Assembly (NCBI GenBank): GCA_017885385.1
Contig: JAFNGF010000264.1
Span: 1-8,485, forward strand
Direction: 5' to 3'
DNA length: 8,485 nt
Source: Planctomycetota bacterium
Lineage (GTDB): Bacteria; Planctomycetota; Phycisphaerae; Sedimentisphaerales; Anaerobacaceae
Shown here: piece after piece, positions 6,862 through 8,485 of the stretch
How the letters are laid out: the number at the start of each line of letters is the position of its first letter
Position numbering within the stretch: the stretch's first letter is position 1
Notes under the pieces: model-generated
The model's input: the letters and a program-made list of their open reading frames with translations, nothing else
Database searches by the model: none
Told to the model about the DNA's origin: nothing
Position numbers and translations under genes: made by a program

Positions 6862-8190
6862 TTACACTTCTGTTTCTGCGTCAAAGTGGCTTAGTATCAC
6901 TGCGGCTGTTTGTCCGCCATACGTGTAGCTGCAACATAAGGCGTAGCGAATCTTCTTTTGGATCGGCTTAGTCACGATGTTCAGATTGCAGCCGGCAGCT
7001 TTGTTCTGGCAGTTTTTTGCTGCGGGTATCTTGCCTTCGGTCATCGCACAGACCGCAGCGATAACATCCAGCGCACCGCTTGCGGTGCCGGTGTTACTTA
7101 GCATACTTTTGGTTGGCCAGACGGGCACGCCTTTTCCCGCCCGCCCGAGCGCAGCCTCGATTGCGGCAGCCTCAGCCCGGTCATCGCCGGCGATACCTGT
7201 TCCGTGGGGGATAACCAAGTCCAGCGCCGCCGGTTCTATTTGCGCTTCGGCCAGGGCCTTTTCAATCGCTATCCGGAGGCCTTTGCCGTCCGGTTCGAGA
7301 TGCTCGTACACCGGATTGACGCTGCTGCTCTGGCCTGTGCCGATGAGCTCAGCGTAAATCTTTGCGCCGCGTGTATGGGCGTTTTCCAGATTTTCAAGGA
7401 CGACTATGCCGGCTCCTTCGCCCAAAACCGAGCCTCTGGCCGTACTGTCGAATGGTCTGCAGGCCGAGGCAGGCTCATCGTTGTTTTCAGTGGCAGCTCT
7501 TTTTAGCAGGCACTGTCTGACGACATTCATAGGATTGACCTTTGATTCTGCTCCGCCGGCCAGGGCTATATCGCTGTCACCACGGGCGATAACCTGACTT
7601 GCCTCACTTATCGCTATGTGTGCGCCCGCTTCGGCACAGGTGATAGTGTTGCTCGGCCCCTGGATGTCGTGAATAATACCTACGTGACAGGCGAGCATAT
7701 TGGGCAGATATTTCAGCAGCCAAAGAGGCGGCACCAGCTCCAGACCCTGCCTGCCCCATTTATGGATATCAAACTGGCCATCGGTAATGCTCGCCGCCAC
7801 CGCCGGAGCCAGCTCGACCAAGTCACAGCTTATAAAGCCCGCCGCCAAGTTGATCGCCATACGTTCCGGATTGACGTTGATGTTTTCGGGATCGATGCCC
7901 TTGGTGACAAGGCCGCTATCTGTCAGGGCTTCGTTTGCTGCTACGACGGCCAGCTCGATGTCACGGCACATCAGCTTGACAGCCTTACGGTGAGACTTGG
8001 GCACATATTGCTGTATCTTGTAGTCGGGGACCTGGCCGGCCAGTTTGCAGGGGAAACCTGTGGGGTCGAAGGCGGTGATCTTGCCTATCCCACATTTGCC
8101 GGCGCAGAGACCCTGCCACATTTCGCTGACGGTCAATCCAAGCGGGCTTATCGCACCAAGGCCGGTTATTACTACGCGGGCTGAGCGCAT
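6862..8190 (-). CDS. Ketosynthase-like protein lacking the catalytic Cys (KS-beta / chain length factor-like)
   Basis: The 442-residue protein has the beta-ketoacyl synthase fold: RVVITGLGAISPLG at the start, then GPSNTITCAEAGAH (178-191), ARGDSDIALAGGAES (202-216) and the loop YTYGGQTAAVIL. Counting from the conserved Gly-Pro, the residue that is the nucleophilic Cys in FabF is Glu187 (GAA, codon at 7630-7632); Cys185 is two positions early. The first His is kept (His329 in IPHGTG), but the second, normally in a GH motif, is Asn366 in KSMLSNTG (codon at 7093-7095). It is therefore unlikely to condense acyl chains. In type II polyketide systems the Cys-less partner (chain length factor, usually Gln at this position) forms a heterodimer with the active ketosynthase; the adjacent gene would be that partner. 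The ATG overlaps the upstream TGA by one base (TGATG) and has GGAG eight bases before it. Confidence 0.87.
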   Translation of the reverse strand: MRSARVVITGLGAISPLGLTVSEMWQGLCAGKCGIGKITAFDPTGFPCKLAGQVPDYKIQQYVPKSHRKAVKLMCRDIELAVVAANEALTDSGLVTKGIDPENINVNPERMAINLAAGFISCDLVELAPAVAASITDGQFDIHKWGRQGLELVPPLWLLKYLPNMLACHVGIIHDIQGPSNTITCAEAGAHIAISEASQVIARGDSDIALAGGAESKVNPMNVVRQCLLKRAATENNDEPASACRPFDSTARGSVLGEGAGIVVLENLENAHTRGAKIYAELIGTGQSSSVNPVYEHLEPDGKGLRIAIEKALAEAQIEPAALDLVIPHGTGIAGDDRAEAAAIEAALGRAGKGVPVWPTKSMLSNTGTASGALDVIAAVCAMTEGKIPAAKNCQNKAAGCNLNIVTKPIQKKIRYALCCSYTYGGQTAAVILSHFDAETEV

Positions 8191-8485
8191 CAGTGCTGCT
8201 CCGATTTCGGCTGGTTGGAAGCGGCGCCCGCTAAAAGCACGTCCCGCAAGAGTGACTCGAACATGCCGGTGAATACAAAGTTCTCCTGCGGGAACTTTTT
8301 GCCCGCCAGGTTCTGATCTATATGGCTGAACATTAAGTCTATTTCGGCGATCAGCTTGTCCGACCGGGTGATCTTGCCGGTTGTACTGGCTGCTTCTGGG
8401 GTGATCGAGTCAATCTGGGCTTCCAGCCTGATCGTATCGCCGGGTTTGACATAGTCGAAAAAAACCGCCTTTTTAATTTTGGCGA
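8190..8485 (-). CDS. FabZ-like hotdog dehydratase, C-terminal part (cut by window edge)
   Basis: An open - strand frame enters from the right edge and stops at TGA (8190-8192). About 97 residues are visible. They include KAVFFDYVKPGDTIRLEAQI, then KLIAEIDLMFSHID and a tail ending in NQPKSEQH. The pattern F-x-x-x-V-x-PGD-x-(I/L)-x-L-E followed by A-E-x-x-(L/M)-(M/F)-F is characteristic of the second half of FabZ/FabA-type 3-hydroxyacyl-ACP dehydratases. These remove water from 3-hydroxyacyl-ACP in the acyl elongation cycle. The catalytic His and Glu lie in the missing N-terminal half, so activity cannot be judged, and a related hotdog thioesterase is possible. Its stop overlaps the start of the KS-beta-like gene by one base, showing tight operon coupling. 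Confidence 0.72.
   Translation of the reverse strand, partial: AKIKKAVFFDYVKPGDTIRLEAQIDSITPEAASTTGKITRSDKLIAEIDLMFSHIDQNLAGKKFPQENFVFTGMFESLLRDVLLAGAASNQPKSEQH
8199..8202 (-). promoter_or_regulatory. Ribosome binding site of the KS-beta-like gene
   Basis: GGAG on the - strand lies eight bases before the ATG at 8190, inside the end of the dehydratase reading frame. It supports the chosen start together with the TGATG overlap. Confidence 0.55.

Noticed and set aside
7618..8184. 188-residue + strand open frame opposite the KS-beta-like gene
   Set aside because: It lies entirely antisense to a well-supported ketosynthase-fold gene, shows no recognisable domain and has no good ribosome binding site; a codon-bias shadow.

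Overview
The window carries one complete and one partial gene on the + strand, facing a run of five genes on the - strand. They converge on a short structured spacer near 3.66-3.81 kb. The gene families (a large Gly/Ser-rich secretin with Asp-Pro-Asn linkers, a paired ketosynthase operon, a DUF486 protein) and the roughly balanced GC suggest a Gram-negative-type bacterium with an outer membrane. My best guess is the Planctomycetes/PVC group, possibly Phycisphaerae-like. That is an impression from protein style, not a measured placement. I see no tRNA, rRNA, CRISPR array, insertion sequence or phage gene.

Left part, + strand: the C-terminal tail of an unidentified charged protein (3-194), then a very long secretin of the GspD/PilQ superfamily. 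The secretin has an N-terminal membrane segment, an acidic/Gly-rich linker and an N0-like domain. These are followed by about six N1-type repeats (most secretins have one to three), several with Gly/Ser-rich insertions, and a C-terminal secretin domain with the full family signature. A start nine bases downstream of the longest reading is better supported by the ribosome binding site.

Centre: a 157-base spacer holds a probable terminator for the secretin and two further inverted repeats, one spanning the stop codon of the opposing gene.

Right part, - strand, in transcription order: the C-terminal part of a FabZ-like hotdog dehydratase (cut by the window edge), a ketosynthase-like protein that has lost its nucleophilic Cys (Glu187) and second His (Asn366), a ketosynthase with an intact Cys-His-His triad, seryl-tRNA synthetase, and a small DUF486 membrane protein. 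The first three genes are coupled by a 1-base overlap and a 0-base junction. Dehydratase plus inactive ketosynthase plus active ketosynthase resembles the KS-alpha/KS-beta (chain length factor) arrangement of type II polyketide and aryl-polyene synthases, so this may be a dedicated acyl-chain or polyene pathway rather than housekeeping fatty acid synthesis. serS and the DUF486 gene follow closely and may be read from the same transcript. The ketosynthase-serS junction contains two different degenerate tandem repeats, of 10-base and 7-base period.
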